A DNA stretch of 44,609 nucleotides from an uncultured Oscillospiraceae bacterium (GCA_944386835.1 CALXCQ010000010.1:1-44609), one strand, 5' to 3'. Shown: positions 23,833-32,991, numbered from the stretch's first letter. Notes: generated by a model from the sequence alone, not told the origin. Numbers and translations: made by a program.

Positions 23833-25065
23833 ATGAACGCTGAAATTTTTGCAGCGCTGGCACAATTGGAAAAAGAACGGGGAATTCCCCAATCCTATAT
23901 GATTGAAAAAATTACACAGGCGCTGGTTTCCGCGTATAAAAAAGATAAAGATGGATATACCGACAACGTTTTTGTGGAATTGACTCAGGATGATATGAAA
24001 ATGTACGTCCAAAAAGAAGTTGTGGAGGACGTACTGACCCCTGCTACAGAAATCTCGCTGGAAGCAGCGCGTGCCATCGATCCCAAGGCACAGCTGGGAG
24101 ATTTGGTCAATGTAGATGTCAAAACCCAGGCCTTTGGCCGTATTGCCGCCCAAACAGCAAAACAAGTAATTATTCAAGGCATCCGGGAAGCAGAACGAAG
24201 CATGGTGTTTGAAAGCTTTTCTTCCCGTGAACACGAAATTCTCACAGGCACTGTCCTGCGAATTGATCCCAACTCCGGAGACATGATTATCCGCATCGGA
24301 CAGGGCAACGATCGGACAGACGCCCTTCTGGCTGCATCGGAGCAGGTTCGGAAGGAAGTATTCCGCGAAGGAGATCTCATTCGGGTCTACGTGGTAGAAG
24401 TACGCCGTTCCAGCCGCGGACCGCAGGTTATTGTATCCCGCACCCATCCCGGACTTGTCAAACGTCTTTTTGAATTGGAAGTTCCTGAAATTGCCTCTGG
24501 GTTGGTGGAAATCAAGTCCATTGCCAGAGAGGCCGGCTCCCGTACTAAGTTGGCTGTCCGGGCAACAGAGGAAAACATTGACCCGGTCGGTGCCTGCGTA
24601 GGAACCCGTTCTAGCCGAGTAGGCGCAGTGGTAGAAGAGCTGAAAGGCGAAAAAATGGACATTGTAGTCTGGTCGGATAATCCGGAAGAATTTGTAGCTT
24701 CCGCACTCTCTCCTGCCGATGTTCTTCGGGTCAGTCTTCTTCCTGGTCAAAATGCCTGTCGAGTCATTGTCCCAGATGATCAGCTTTCTCTGGCTATTGG
24801 AAAAGAAGGTCAGAACGCCCGTCTGGCTGCCCGGTTAACCGGTTACAAAATCGATATCAAGCCGGAATCCCAGGCTGATTTATCGGATGAACCAGCCTCC
24901 AAAGCACCTGCGGAATCCGGTAAATATCCATTAGTTTCAGAGTCTACGAAGTCCGAAGAAAACCTTTCTGCTTCTGAGTCTGCAGATTCCGACGAAGACC
25001 TCTTCCTTTCAGAACCCATAGAATCTGACAAAGACGGCTCGGTTGCAGAATCCACAGAGCTCTGA
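23833..25065 (+). CDS. nusA: Transcription termination/antitermination factor NusA
   Basis: RNA-polymerase-binding elongation factor. Residues 1-125 are the polymerase-binding domain, about 135-200 the S1 domain, and about 200-345 two KH domains (VIVSRTHPGLVKRLFELEVP, LPGQNACRVIVPDDQLSLAI, GKEGQNARLAARLTGYKIDI). The last 65 residues are an acidic Ser/Glu/Asp tail not found in the core family. From residue 369 it is built of 12-residue units, and it stops early where the fourth unit has one extra base (see findings). The ATG has AAAGGAGG upstream. The core is intact, so the truncation should not destroy function. Confidence 0.96.
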   Translation: MNAEIFAALAQLEKERGIPQSYMIEKITQALVSAYKKDKDGYTDNVFVELTQDDMKMYVQKEVVEDVLTPATEISLEAARAIDPKAQLGDLVNVDVKTQAFGRIAAQTAKQVIIQGIREAERSMVFESFSSREHEILTGTVLRIDPNSGDMIIRIGQGNDRTDALLAASEQVRKEVFREGDLIRVYVVEVRRSSRGPQVIVSRTHPGLVKRLFELEVPEIASGLVEIKSIAREAGSRTKLAVRATEENIDPVGACVGTRSSRVGAVVEELKGEKMDIVVWSDNPEEFVASALSPADVLRVSLLPGQNACRVIVPDDQLSLAIGKEGQNARLAARLTGYKIDIKPESQADLSDEPASKAPAESGKYPLVSESTKSEENLSASESADSDEDLFLSEPIESDKDGSVAESTEL

Positions 25066-25165
25066 GGAAGCTGTGTATTTTCAAGGTTCCGAAGAAACCA
25101 TGCCGTTTCAAGGTTCCTGGAATTCTGAGACCCCACCTGGTTTCCGCATTTGCAAAATTGGATGA
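24937..25165 (+). repeat. 36-bp (12-residue) repeats in the nusA tail, with a frameshifted extension
   Basis: Units start at 24937, 24973, 25009 and 25045. They encode SESTKSEENLSA, SESADSDEDLFL, SEPIESDKDGSV and then AESTEL plus a stop. The fourth unit is 37 bases long. Removing one base in 25054-25060 would give AESTDSEEAVYF and continue in the +1 frame through QGSEETMPFQGSWNSE to a TGA at 25163. TTTCAAGGTTCC is repeated at 25079 and 25106. Confidence 0.7.
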
Positions 25166-25333
25166 ACACCGTCAATTTCAGTGCTCGCGAAATTTGAAGA
25201 AAGCTGCTTTGCTTCGCAATTCCACAACACTCCTGTGAGTAGATTGCGAACACAGTTGGGGAAGCCGGAGGGGAAAATACCCAAGCTTTTTAAGATAGTT
25301 TCAATAGTTTCATGAGAGAAAGGAGTACGCGCC

Positions 25334-25609
25334 GTGCCCAAAAAAATTCCGCTGCGTCAATGTGTTGGTTGCCGCGAAATGAAACCGAAAAAGGAACTGA
25401 TTCGGGTGGTAAAGTCCCCGGAAGGTGAAATTTCTCTGGACTTTAAGGGAAAAGCTCCCGGCCGCGGCGCCTATGTGTGTCCCAACAGTCAATGTTTAAA
25501 AAAGGCCATTCGTGCAAAAGCTTTGGAACGGGCCTTTTCTGCTCCCATCTCTCAAGAAGTCTATGACCTTCTTTTGGTAAGAATGGAGGCGGATGCCCTT
25601 GACTCCTAA
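25334..25609 (+). CDS. rnpM: RNase P modulator RnpM (YlxR family)
   Basis: A small RNA-binding protein of the YlxR family (DUF448), lately linked to RNase P. The signature LRQCVGCREMKPKKELIRVV is at the N terminus, followed by GKAPGRGAYVCPNSQCLKKA. The length of 91 residues is standard. The start is GTG at 25334, with AAAGGAG 10 bases upstream. The 268 bases between nusA and this gene carry the remains of the nusA tail and no other gene. The next gene overlaps its 3' end. Confidence 0.93.
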   Translation: MPKKIPLRQCVGCREMKPKKELIRVVKSPEGEISLDFKGKAPGRGAYVCPNSQCLKKAIRAKALERAFSAPISQEVYDLLLVRMEADALDS

Positions 25610-26033
25610 GGCTTTAAACCTCCTGTCCCTTGCCCGCAAGGGAGGCAGAATTCAGTTAGGCGAAGAGGCAGTCGGTGCCGCCTGTCGCGCTGGCCATGCC
25701 AGACTTGTCATCCTCGCCAGCGATGCCGGCGGAAATGTAACCCGCCGCGCAAACAGTTTTGTACACAACAGCTCCGCACCGTTACTTTGTCTTTCCTTCA
25801 CCCGCGACGAAATAGGCAGCGCCGTAGGCCGAAGCAGTTGCGCCATCGGGGCGATTACCGATGTGGCCCTGGCTCTGGCTTTTGTGGAAGCTCTGGATCA
25901 GCCGGAGCAAAACAGCCAGCTGTTGCAAGAGTTACAGGCCCGCGTTCAGCGGGTACAACAGCGCAAGCAAGAGGAAAAGGCCCATCAGAAAAATAAACGA
26001 TACGGCAAGAAAAAACAGGAGGTGTCTAAATGA
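25593..26033 (+). CDS. YlxQ-type L7Ae-family ribosomal-like protein
   Basis: An L7Ae/L30e-fold RNA-binding protein, probably a kink-turn binder, in its usual place between rnpM and infB. The core reads [33 protein letters not shown] and [20 protein letters not shown] lysine-rich tail ([17 protein letters not shown]) follows after about residue 115. GGAGG is only 3 bases from the ATG at 25593, so the TTG at 25599 (9-base gap, giving MTPKALNLL) may be the true start. The 3' end overlaps infB as ATGA. Confidence 0.88.
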   Translation: MPLTPKALNLLSLARKGGRIQLGEEAVGAACRAGHARLVILASDAGGNVTRRANSFVHNSSAPLLCLSFTRDEIGSAVGRSSCAIGAITDVALALAFVEALDQPEQNSQLLQELQARVQRVQQRKQEEKAHQKNKRYGKKKQEVSK

Positions 26034-28414
26034 GTAGTTTAGTGAAATATCGTATACGAGAAGTCGCAAACGACTTTGGCGTCCCTGCCAAGGAAATTAC
26101 CGACATTTTGGCCCAATATTTCGAAAAGCCCAAAAGCAATACACAGGTGCTGGACGACAATCAGCTGAATCTGATTTTTGACTATATGACACAAAAAAAT
26201 CAAATTGATTCCGTTGAGCAAGTCTTTGCGGTTTTGGCAAATCAGGGTGCTGCGGAAGGCCCCAGCACTTTATCAGCCGAGCCCGAAGCTGTCCAAACAT
26301 CTGCACAGGCTCCGCAGGAGCGTTCTCCTGCTTCTATTCCGGTCCAGGAGGCTTCTCCTAACCCGACCACAAACTCCACCCCCGCCAGCCCTGTGCAAAC
26401 CGTTTCCCAAAGTGCCAAACCTGTCCAGCCGGAGCGCAGAAGAGAGCGGAGAATTGTAGACACCTCTGCCGTCACTGTCAATTCCGAACGGTTCGACGAT
26501 CGAGTCGATGAGTTAGTATCCGAGCGGGTACAAAATTACGCCGGTGGCAAGCAAAAAATCGGCAACAAAAATAAGAAACAGCAAAAGGGAAAATTCGGCA
26601 ACAAAGTGCGCAATGAAGAGCAAGAAAAAATGCGCCGTCTACAATTGGAAATTGCCAAAAAAGCTCCTCTTACTGTTAAAATTCCCGACGAAATTACAGT
26701 CGGTGAATTGGCTTCCCGCATGAAAAAAACAGCGGCAGAAGTCATTAAACAGCTGATAAAACTTGGAGTTATGGCTGCGGTCAACCAGGTAATCGACTAC
26801 GATACAGCGGCGCTGGTCGCCATGGAAATGGGCTGCAAAGTCGAAAAAGAGGTCATCGTCACCATTGAAGACCGTCTCATTGACGATCATACCGATACCG
26901 AAGATGAACTGATTAGCCGCAGCCCGGTGGTTGTGGTCATGGGCCACGTAGATCACGGGAAAACCAGCCTGTTGGACGCCGTTCGGAAAACCAATGTAGC
27001 TTCCGGAGAAGCCGGCGGCATTACCCAGCACATTGGCGCCTATACCGTACAGATTAATGGCAATCCCATTACCTTTTTGGATACGCCGGGCCATGCGGCC
27101 TTTACTTCCATGCGTGCCCGTGGTGCAATGTGTACGGATATCGCGATTTTGGTTGTCGCTGCCGACGACGGCATTATGCCCCAGACCATTGAAGCGATCA
27201 ACCATGCGAAAGCCGCAAATATTCCTATTATTGTAGCCATTAACAAGATGGACAAATACGGAGCCAATCCTGACAAGATCATGCAGCAAATCACGGAGTA
27301 CGGTTTGGTTCCGGAAGAGTGGGGCGGTGATACCATTATGTGCCCCATCTCCGCCAAAACGGGACAGGGTATTGATCAGCTTCTGGAAATGGTCATCCTG
27401 ACTGCCGAAATGCAGGAGCTGAAAGCCAATCCCAACCGTCGGGCCAAAGGTACAGTTATCGAAGCCCGCCTGGATAAATCCAGAGGCCCCATTGCCACCT
27501 TGTTGGTTCAAAACGGTACTCTGCGTCAGGGGGATATCATTATTGCCGGTACCGCTGTGGGCCGTGTCCGGGTTATGACAGATGACAAGGGTAACGTTGT
27601 CCAGCAAGCCGGTCCCTCCGTTCCTGTGGAAATCACAGGCCTTGCTGAAGTGCCCGGTGCCGGTGACACCTTTAATGCCGTAGAAGATGAGCGCATGGCG
27701 CGTCAGTTGGTTGAGCAGCGAAAGGAAGAACTCAAAGCCGCAGCTGCCAAACTGCAGACCAAAGTCACTTTGGATAATCTGTTTGCCCAAATGCAAGAGG
27801 GCGAAATGAAAGAACTCAACCTCATCGTAAAAGCTGACGTTCAGGGTTCTGCCGAAGCTGTCAAGGCATCTTTGGAGAAGATTTCCAACGATGAGGTGCG
27901 GGTCAAAGTGATCCATGCCGGCGTAGGGGCAATTTCTGAGTCAGACGTTTTGCTGGCTTCCACAGCCAATGCCATTATTGTCGGCTTTAACGTCCGGCCT
28001 GACGCCGCTGCAGCCTCTTCTGCACAGCGGGCCCATGTGGACATTCGGATGTACCGCGTCATCTATGATGCTATCAACGAAATTCAGGATGCCATGAAGG
28101 GCATGCTGGACCCGAAATTCCGGGAGGCTGTCATCGGTCATGCAGAAGTCCGGCAAACTTATAAAGTCTCCGCCATTGGCACCATTGCCGGCTGCTACGT
28201 AAAAGACGGAAAAATTACCCGGGATGCCCAAGTCCGGGTTTTACGGGACAATATTGTCATCCACGAAGGTGTTCTGGGTAGCTTGCAGCGGTTTAAAGAT
28301 GCTGTAAAAGAAGTCGCAGCCAACTATGAATGTGGTATGTCCATTGAGAAGTTCAATGACATCAAAGAAGGCGATGTTCTGGAATGTTTCGTGATGGAGC
28401 AGATTAAGGACTAA
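26030..28414 (+). CDS. infB: Translation initiation factor IF-2
   Basis: GTPase that delivers initiator tRNA to the 30S subunit. The order is an IF2-N domain (residues 1-55: [20 protein letters not shown]), a Pro/Ser/Gln-rich linker (about 70-135), a basic region and a second IF2-N (about 205-275), then the G domain with [14 protein letters not shown] near residue 304, [15 protein letters not shown] and [12 protein letters not shown], and domains II, III and IV to residue 794. AGGAGG precedes the ATG, which overlaps the previous stop. Its 3' end is followed by a terminator-like hairpin inside the operon. Confidence 0.98.
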   Translation: MSSLVKYRIREVANDFGVPAKEITDILAQYFEKPKSNTQVLDDNQLNLIFDYMTQKNQIDSVEQVFAVLANQGAAEGPSTLSAEPEAVQTSAQAPQERSPASIPVQEASPNPTTNSTPASPVQTVSQSAKPVQPERRRERRIVDTSAVTVNSERFDDRVDELVSERVQNYAGGKQKIGNKNKKQQKGKFGNKVRNEEQEKMRRLQLEIAKKAPLTVKIPDEITVGELASRMKKTAAEVIKQLIKLGVMAAVNQVIDYDTAALVAMEMGCKVEKEVIVTIEDRLIDDHTDTEDELISRSPVVVVMGHVDHGKTSLLDAVRKTNVASGEAGGITQHIGAYTVQINGNPITFLDTPGHAAFTSMRARGAMCTDIAILVVAADDGIMPQTIEAINHAKAANIPIIVAINKMDKYGANPDKIMQQITEYGLVPEEWGGDTIMCPISAKTGQGIDQLLEMVILTAEMQELKANPNRRAKGTVIEARLDKSRGPIATLLVQNGTLRQGDIIIAGTAVGRVRVMTDDKGNVVQQAGPSVPVEITGLAEVPGAGDTFNAVEDERMARQLVEQRKEELKAAAAKLQTKVTLDNLFAQMQEGEMKELNLIVKADVQGSAEAVKASLEKISNDEVRVKVIHAGVGAISESDVLLASTANAIIVGFNVRPDAAAASSAQRAHVDIRMYRVIYDAINEIQDAMKGMLDPKFREAVIGHAEVRQTYKVSAIGTIAGCYVKDGKITRDAQVRVLRDNIVIHEGVLGSLQRFKDAVKEVAANYECGMSIEKFNDIKEGDVLECFVMEQIKD

Positions 28415-28420
28415 TTTTCT

Positions 28421-28461
28421 GGGGGAAACTGGCGGGATTTCCCGGCCGTTTCCCCCTTTTT
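28421..28461 (+). terminator. Intrinsic terminator or attenuator between infB and rbfA
   Basis: GGGGGAAAC...GG and CC.GTTTCCCCC form a long GC-rich stem (28421-28456) directly followed by TTTTT. It lies 7 bases after the infB stop, inside what is normally one operon, so it should lower expression of rbfA-nrnA-truB-ribF or be bypassed by antitermination. Confidence 0.8.
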
Positions 28462-28511
28462 GTCCATAAAGCTCCTATGCCATACTACCAGAAGAAAAGG
28501 AGGCAGAATAT

Positions 28512-28895
28512 ATGGCATCCAATCGAATCGGACGAATCAACGAGGAGTTACAGCGGGAGCTTTCCCGACTCATTCGCACGTTAAAGGATCCCCGGGTACA
28601 AACCATGCTCTCCGTCACCCAGGTGGAAGCCACTGGAGATTTACGCTATGCCAAAGTCTATATCAGTGTGCTGGACAAGTCCAAGGCTCCGGATGTGATG
28701 AAAGGGCTTAAATCTGCCGCCGGATTTTTGCGGCGGGAGATTGGAAATTCCCTAAGTCTTCGGTATACTCCAGAGCTGGTGTTTGAAGAAGATGACTCCA
28801 TTACGCGGGGCGCCCATATTTTTGACCTTTTATCAAAACTCGCTCCCAGCGAGAGCCAGGAGGAACCGACACATGCAGACGATGACGCTCAGTGA
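28512..28895 (+). CDS. rbfA: Ribosome-binding factor A
   Basis: 30S maturation factor with a KH-like fold. The protein reads NRIGRINEELQRELSRLI, then LKDPRVQTMLSVTQVEAT and LRYAKVYISVLDK, as expected for RbfA. The C-terminal acidic tail (SQEEPTHADDDAQ) overlaps the nrnA start by 23 bases. AAAAGGAGG precedes the ATG. At 127 residues it is complete. Confidence 0.95.
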   Translation: MASNRIGRINEELQRELSRLIRTLKDPRVQTMLSVTQVEATGDLRYAKVYISVLDKSKAPDVMKGLKSAAGFLRREIGNSLSLRYTPELVFEEDDSITRGAHIFDLLSKLAPSESQEEPTHADDDAQ

Positions 28896-29838
28896 GGCAG
28901 TCGACTTTTTATCCTGTAAGGATCAATTTGTAATCTTTACCCATCGGCGCCCGGATGGCGATACAACAGGCTGTGCGATTGCTTTATGTCTCGGCCTGCA
29001 ATCTTTGGGAAAAAAGGCAATTATCTGGGAAAATCCACAATTTACTCCCCGATATGAATCCTATTTACAGGGTCTTCTGGGAACAAATTTGACGGCCCAA
29101 AGTACTCTCATTTCCGTAGATGTAGCTTCTGCACAGCTGCTCCCTTTAAATTTTACCGGCTCCCCATCCCAAATTGACCTGGCAATTGACCACCATGGCA
29201 GCAACAGCGGCTTTGCCAAGCAAAACCTTGTTATGCCCCACCAGGCAGCCTGTGGTGAGATAGTTTTTGAGTTATTAACTCTGCTCAAGGCATCTATCTC
29301 CTCCCAAATGGCTGAAGCGCTGTACATTGCTGTCTCTACCGATACCGGGTGCTTTCAATATGCCAATACTACCAGCAACACCCTGCGAGTGGCTGCCAGT
29401 CTGAAAGATCTGGGGGCCGATACCTACTGGATTAATAAGTTGTTTTTCGACACCAAACCATATAAACGGTTACAGCTGGAAGCACGTATGACCCAAGCTA
29501 TGGAGTTCTTTGCCGGTGGTAGCGTGGGACTTTGTCTGCTTCCCAAAGCCTGGGAAGAAGAACTGCACCTTCAAGAGGACGACTTAGACTCCATATCCGG
29601 ATTTGCCCGCAGTGTCGAAGGGGTAGAAATCGGAATTGTCATTCGGGAGGTCGAACACGGAGACGGAAAAATCTCCATGCGAACCAGCCCCATGTATAAT
29701 GCCTCCCGTCTATGCAGCCAATTGGGTGGAGGCGGACATGCTGGTGCAGCCGGTGCCACTGTGACCGGAGGTTTGGAAAAAGCAAGAGCTGCCGTGCTCC
29801 AGGTATTAATATCTGCGGGCATTGTGCCACAAAACTAG
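28873..29838 (+). CDS. nrnA: Bifunctional oligoribonuclease / PAP phosphatase (NrnA family, DHH-DHHA1)
   Basis: DHH-superfamily phosphoesterase that degrades nanoRNA and dephosphorylates 3'-phosphoadenosine 5'-phosphate. Metal-binding motifs are FTHRRPDGDTTGCAIAL, SVDVASAQ, the name-giving AIDHHGSN and SVSTDTGCFQYA. The DHHA1 RNA-binding end carries GGGGHAGAAGATV. The ATG at 28873 has AGGAGGA upstream; in-frame codons further upstream lie within rbfA. The length of 321 residues is normal. NrnA in this position before truB is the standard Firmicutes order. Confidence 0.92.
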   Translation: MQTMTLSEAVDFLSCKDQFVIFTHRRPDGDTTGCAIALCLGLQSLGKKAIIWENPQFTPRYESYLQGLLGTNLTAQSTLISVDVASAQLLPLNFTGSPSQIDLAIDHHGSNSGFAKQNLVMPHQAACGEIVFELLTLLKASISSQMAEALYIAVSTDTGCFQYANTTSNTLRVAASLKDLGADTYWINKLFFDTKPYKRLQLEARMTQAMEFFAGGSVGLCLLPKAWEEELHLQEDDLDSISGFARSVEGVEIGIVIREVEHGDGKISMRTSPMYNASRLCSQLGGGGHAGAAGATVTGGLEKARAAVLQVLISAGIVPQN

Positions 29839-29847
29839 GAGGTATCT

Positions 29848-30747
29848 ATGCCTTCTGGTATTTTAGTGATTGACAAACCTGCCGGCTGGACCTCTCAGGA
29901 CGTCACTGCGAAACTACGAGGCGTATTTCACCAGCGTAGAATTGGCCACGGGGGCACTTTGGACCCTATGGCTACCGGTGTCTTGCCTGTTTTTGTCGGA
30001 CGTGCCACCCGAGGGGTTCAATTTTTTGAGGCCGCAGATAAAGAATATCTGGCCGGTCTGCGTCTGGGGCTGGTAACCGACACCCAGGATACGACAGGCA
30101 ATGTCTTGTCATCCCAGAGCGTTTCCATCTCCCGGGAAGCTCTCCTTCCGGTTCTCAACCAGTTCCTAGGGCCCCAACTGCAAGTACCTCCCATGTATTC
30201 CGCAATCAAAATCGGCGGAAAAAAACTGTATCAGTTGGCGCGGGAGGGAAAAACGGCCCACAGAGACCCCCGACCCATTGAGATTTATCAGCTAGAGCTT
30301 CTGGAAGGTGTCGGGCAGGAGTTTCTCCTGCGAGTTTCCTGTTCCAAAGGTACTTATATCCGTACACTATGCCACGACATCGGGCAGGCCTTGGGTTGTG
30401 GAGGCTGCATGGCAAGTCTCCGCCGTACCCGGGCAGGCCAGTTCTGTATTGACCAGGCCATCAGTCTGGATGCGCTTTTGCAATTCCAGCAGCAAGGAGA
30501 CCCTGCGTCTTTGCTTATGCCGGTAGACACGCTGTTCTCCCACCTTCCTGCCTACCGACTTACCCCGGAAGAGACAATTCGCAGCTACCATGGCGCGCAG
30601 ATTCCTGCAGGAGCTCTCCCGGCAGGCCAATATCGGGTTTACGGTCCGGACGGGGAATTTCTTATGGTCGGGCAAAGTGATGGTGCCTTGCTTTCCACAG
30701 TAAAAAGTTTTTTTGAGGTGAAATCCAATTGCAAACAGGAAGTGTAG
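29848..30747 (+). CDS. truB: tRNA pseudouridine(55) synthase
   Basis: Makes pseudouridine 55 in the T loop of tRNAs. The catalytic aspartate is in GHGGTLDPMATGVLPV near residue 39, preceded by GILVIDKPAGWTSQDV. Later motifs are QVPPMYSAIKIGGKKLYQLA and CSKGTYIRTLCHDIG. A C-terminal PUA-like domain occupies about residues 235-295. AGGAGG precedes the ATG. The 3' end overlaps ribF by 19 bases. Confidence 0.97.
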   Translation: MPSGILVIDKPAGWTSQDVTAKLRGVFHQRRIGHGGTLDPMATGVLPVFVGRATRGVQFFEAADKEYLAGLRLGLVTDTQDTTGNVLSSQSVSISREALLPVLNQFLGPQLQVPPMYSAIKIGGKKLYQLAREGKTAHRDPRPIEIYQLELLEGVGQEFLLRVSCSKGTYIRTLCHDIGQALGCGGCMASLRRTRAGQFCIDQAISLDALLQFQQQGDPASLLMPVDTLFSHLPAYRLTPEETIRSYHGAQIPAGALPAGQYRVYGPDGEFLMVGQSDGALLSTVKSFFEVKSNCKQEV

Positions 30748-31619
30748 TCGCCCTGGGTTTCTTTGACGGCGTTCATCTTGGCCACGGCGCCCTTCTGACC
30801 CGTGCCCGGCAGAAGGCAAGTCAACTGGGCTGTCCCGCTACCGTTTTAAGTTTTGATCGGCACCCCAGTGCACTGATCGCAGGGCACAGTGTCCCGCTCA
30901 TCAACACAGTTGAAGACCGCCAACGGCTTATGATGCGATACTACCATATCGACAAGGTAGTGCTGGCTCCCTTCCACTCCCAGATGATGCACATGCCCTG
31001 GCAGACCTTTGTAAAGGAATACCTGGCCGCTACGCTGCATCCTGTCCATATTATCTGCGGCCACGACTATCACTTTGGCTACCGAGGCGAGGGAACTCCC
31101 CAACGCCTTGCAAAGCTGTGCCAGGAGCAGAATTGGGGTTGCGACGTGATTGATAAAGTTTCCATAGACGGCATCACAGTCTCTTCCACATATATTCGTT
31201 CTTTAATCGGGCAGGGAAAGATACGCGAGGCCAATCGTTTTCTAGGACATCCCCACCTTCTCACAGGTCAGGTGATTCCCGGTAATCGAATTGGCGCAAC
31301 TTTGGGGTTCCCCACAGCCAATCTCCTTTTGCCGCCAGGAATTGTCTGTCCTTTGCCGGGTGTCTATGCCACCAAGGTCAATATACAGGACCGCAGTTAT
31401 ATGGCGGTGACCAACGTAGGTACCCACCCAACCGTCGGACCTGCACCACAGACTCTGGCAGAAAGCTGGATTCTGGACTTTTCTGGCGATCTATATGGAA
31501 AAGAAATCCAAGTGGAATTCTATGACTTTTTGCGGCAGGAACAGACCTTTTCCTCTTTAGCTGCTCTGAAAGCGGCCATTGGGCGAAATGCAGAACAAGT
31601 ACGAGCTTTTTTTGCCTGA
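30729..31619 (+). CDS. ribF: Bifunctional riboflavin kinase / FMN adenylyltransferase
   Basis: Converts riboflavin to FMN and FAD. The N-terminal adenylyltransferase domain shows ALGFFDGVHLGHGALL and the later ISSTYIRS-type segment VSSTYIRSLIGQGKI. The C-terminal kinase domain shows GNRIGATLGFPTANLLLP and GVYATKV, then TNVGTHPTVG and a WILDFSGDLYG end. The start is TTG at 30729, with GAGGTG 8 bases upstream, inside the end of truB. It closes the operon. FMN made here is the ligand of the riboswitch 1.2 kb downstream. Confidence 0.95.
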   Translation: MQTGSVVALGFFDGVHLGHGALLTRARQKASQLGCPATVLSFDRHPSALIAGHSVPLINTVEDRQRLMMRYYHIDKVVLAPFHSQMMHMPWQTFVKEYLAATLHPVHIICGHDYHFGYRGEGTPQRLAKLCQEQNWGCDVIDKVSIDGITVSSTYIRSLIGQGKIREANRFLGHPHLLTGQVIPGNRIGATLGFPTANLLLPPGIVCPLPGVYATKVNIQDRSYMAVTNVGTHPTVGPAPQTLAESWILDFSGDLYGKEIQVEFYDFLRQEQTFSSLAALKAAIGRNAEQVRAFFA

Positions 31620-31634
31620 CTCTCATAGAACTTA

Positions 31635-31672
31635 ACTGCCGGCTGCCGGGAAAAATACGGCAAGCCGGCAGT
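31635..31672 (+). repeat. GC-rich hairpin after ribF
   Basis: ACTGCCGGCTGCCG and CGGCAAGCCGGCAGT pair with one small bulge around an A-rich loop. No U tract follows (CGCTGCCTG), so it could be a pause or mRNA-protecting hairpin, or a poor terminator. Confidence 0.5.
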
Positions 31673-31880
31673 CGCTGCCTGTAAACCCTTTGATGGTTTC
31701 TCATGAATAAACTTTCTGCATCGTACGCGTGAGCTGGCGATTTTCCCGTCCTATCTGGGTAAACTATTTCCAGGATTTCTCTAACAATCCAACGGGAAAT
31801 TGCACCCGGTCTTTTCCTGACATGACCCGGTCTTTCCCGCCCCTTTTACGATTTTCCGTCTCCGAACACTCGTGCTATGC
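31673..31880. other. Spacer with CCCGG-type pyrimidine repeats
   Basis: No gene is seen. ACCCGGTCTTT occurs twice, at 31804 and 31825, with TTCCTGACATG between them. The same TTCC(T)TGACATG(A)CCCGG text returns at 43902-43918 in front of the last gene of the window. Confidence 0.45.
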
Positions 31881-31903
31881 ACACACCAAAAGGAGGATCC
31901 ATT

Positions 31904-32767
31904 ATGTGGATTATATTTGCTGGTCTGTCCGCACTCTTTGCCGGTCTGACTGCGATTTTGGCCAAATGCGGCATCCGGTACACGGACTCTGATGTAGCTA
32001 CTGCCATTCGGACTTTGGTTGTCGTCCTGTTCTCTTGGATTATGGTGGGGATTGTCGGCTCTTTTTCCACCATTGCCGGCCTTTCTTCCCGTACGTTTTT
32101 GTTTCTGATTCTTTCCGGTCTGGCTACTGGCGCCTCCTGGTTGTGCTATTTCCGGGCCTTACAATTGGGAAGCGTTAACAAAGTCGTACCCATTGACAAG
32201 TCTAGCACCATCCTCACGATTTTGTTTGCTATGGTAATCCTAGGAGAAACCCGGAACCTTCCAGGTCGCCTGGCTTCGGTTTTTCTGATTGCCGCTGGTA
32301 CCGTTCTGATGCTGCAAAGGCAGAAAACTGACGCAACCATAAAAAGTCGAAGCTGGTTCTTCTATGCTTTGGGTTCTGCCGTCTTTGCAGCTCTGACCGG
32401 CATTTTAGGCAAAATTGGGATTACAGATGTGGAATCCAATCTGGGCACTGCCATCCGCACGGTTGTTGTAGTTTTGATGGCCTGGCTGATGGTTCTTATC
32501 CAGGGGAAATTGCCTTTGGTCCGTCAGGTTCCCAGGCGGGAGCTCAAATTTATCTGCCTATCCGGCTGCGCTACCGGTGCCTCCTGGCTGTGCTATTACA
32601 AAGCCCTGCAAATAGGACCGGTTAGCGGTGTCGTCTCCATCGATAAACTGAGTATCCTGGTCACGATCGGGTTTTCCACCATCTTTTTAAAAGAGAAGCT
32701 CAGTTTCCGAATGGCTTTCGGCTTACTTTTGATAACCGCAGGCACCATTGCCATCGCCTTGCTGTAA
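31904..32767 (+). CDS. EamA/DMT-family membrane transporter
   Basis: A ten-helix drug/metabolite transporter made of two EamA repeats. The first runs from AGLSALFAGLTAILAKCGI to about residue 140 and the second from SAVFAALTGILGKIGI. Both repeats share the text SGLATGASWLCYFRALQLG / SGCATGASWLCYYKALQIG and VPIDKSS / VSIDKLS, so the internal duplication is unusually well preserved. AAAGGAGG precedes the ATG at 31904; an ATG 9 codons earlier has no site. The substrate cannot be read from sequence. It stands alone between ribF and the FMN riboswitch. Confidence 0.88.
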   Translation: MWIIFAGLSALFAGLTAILAKCGIRYTDSDVATAIRTLVVVLFSWIMVGIVGSFSTIAGLSSRTFLFLILSGLATGASWLCYFRALQLGSVNKVVPIDKSSTILTILFAMVILGETRNLPGRLASVFLIAAGTVLMLQRQKTDATIKSRSWFFYALGSAVFAALTGILGKIGITDVESNLGTAIRTVVVVLMAWLMVLIQGKLPLVRQVPRRELKFICLSGCATGASWLCYYKALQIGPVSGVVSIDKLSILVTIGFSTIFLKEKLSFRMAFGLLLITAGTIAIALL

Positions 32768-32828
32768 CCATTTTTCCCGGTGTCTCCTTTGGGCCAGACG
32801 GCAAAATAATTCTTGGGAACGATACGCC

Positions 32829-32857
32829 TTGACACAGGTCTTTACATGCAGTACAAT
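32829..32857 (+). promoter_or_regulatory. Promoter of the ribU riboswitch transcript
   Basis: A perfect TTGACA (32829-32834) and TACAAT (32852-32857) are spaced by 17 bases, about 25 bases ahead of the FMN aptamer. Confidence 0.85.
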
Positions 32858-32880
32858 GAGGTATCACTTGAATATCGACA

Positions 32881-32991
32881 AGTCTTCAGGGCAGGGTGAA
32901 ATTCCCGATTGGCGGTATAGTCCGCGAGCGCAAAGCGCAGGATTTGGTGCAATTCCAAAACCAACAGTAAAGTCTGGATGGAAGAAGATGT
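32881..32991 (+). promoter_or_regulatory. FMN riboswitch (RFN element)
   Basis: The conserved RFN blocks are in order: TCTTCAGGGCAGGGTGAAAT, CCCGATTGGCGGTATAG, CCGCGAGCGC, then GGATTTGGTGCAATTCC, ACCAACAGT and AAGTCTGGATGGAAGAAGA. P1 closes with GTCTTC against GAAGAT. FMN binding should favour the terminator that follows and shut off ribU when flavin is plentiful. Confidence 0.97.

Noticed and set aside
23812-24750. Minus-strand frame of 312 codons opposite nusA
   Set aside because: Aromatic/His-rich shadow text; nusA on the plus strand has clear S1 and KH domains.
26639-27916. Minus-strand frame of 425 codons opposite infB
   Set aside because: Long only because of codon bias in infB; no domain or ribosome binding site.
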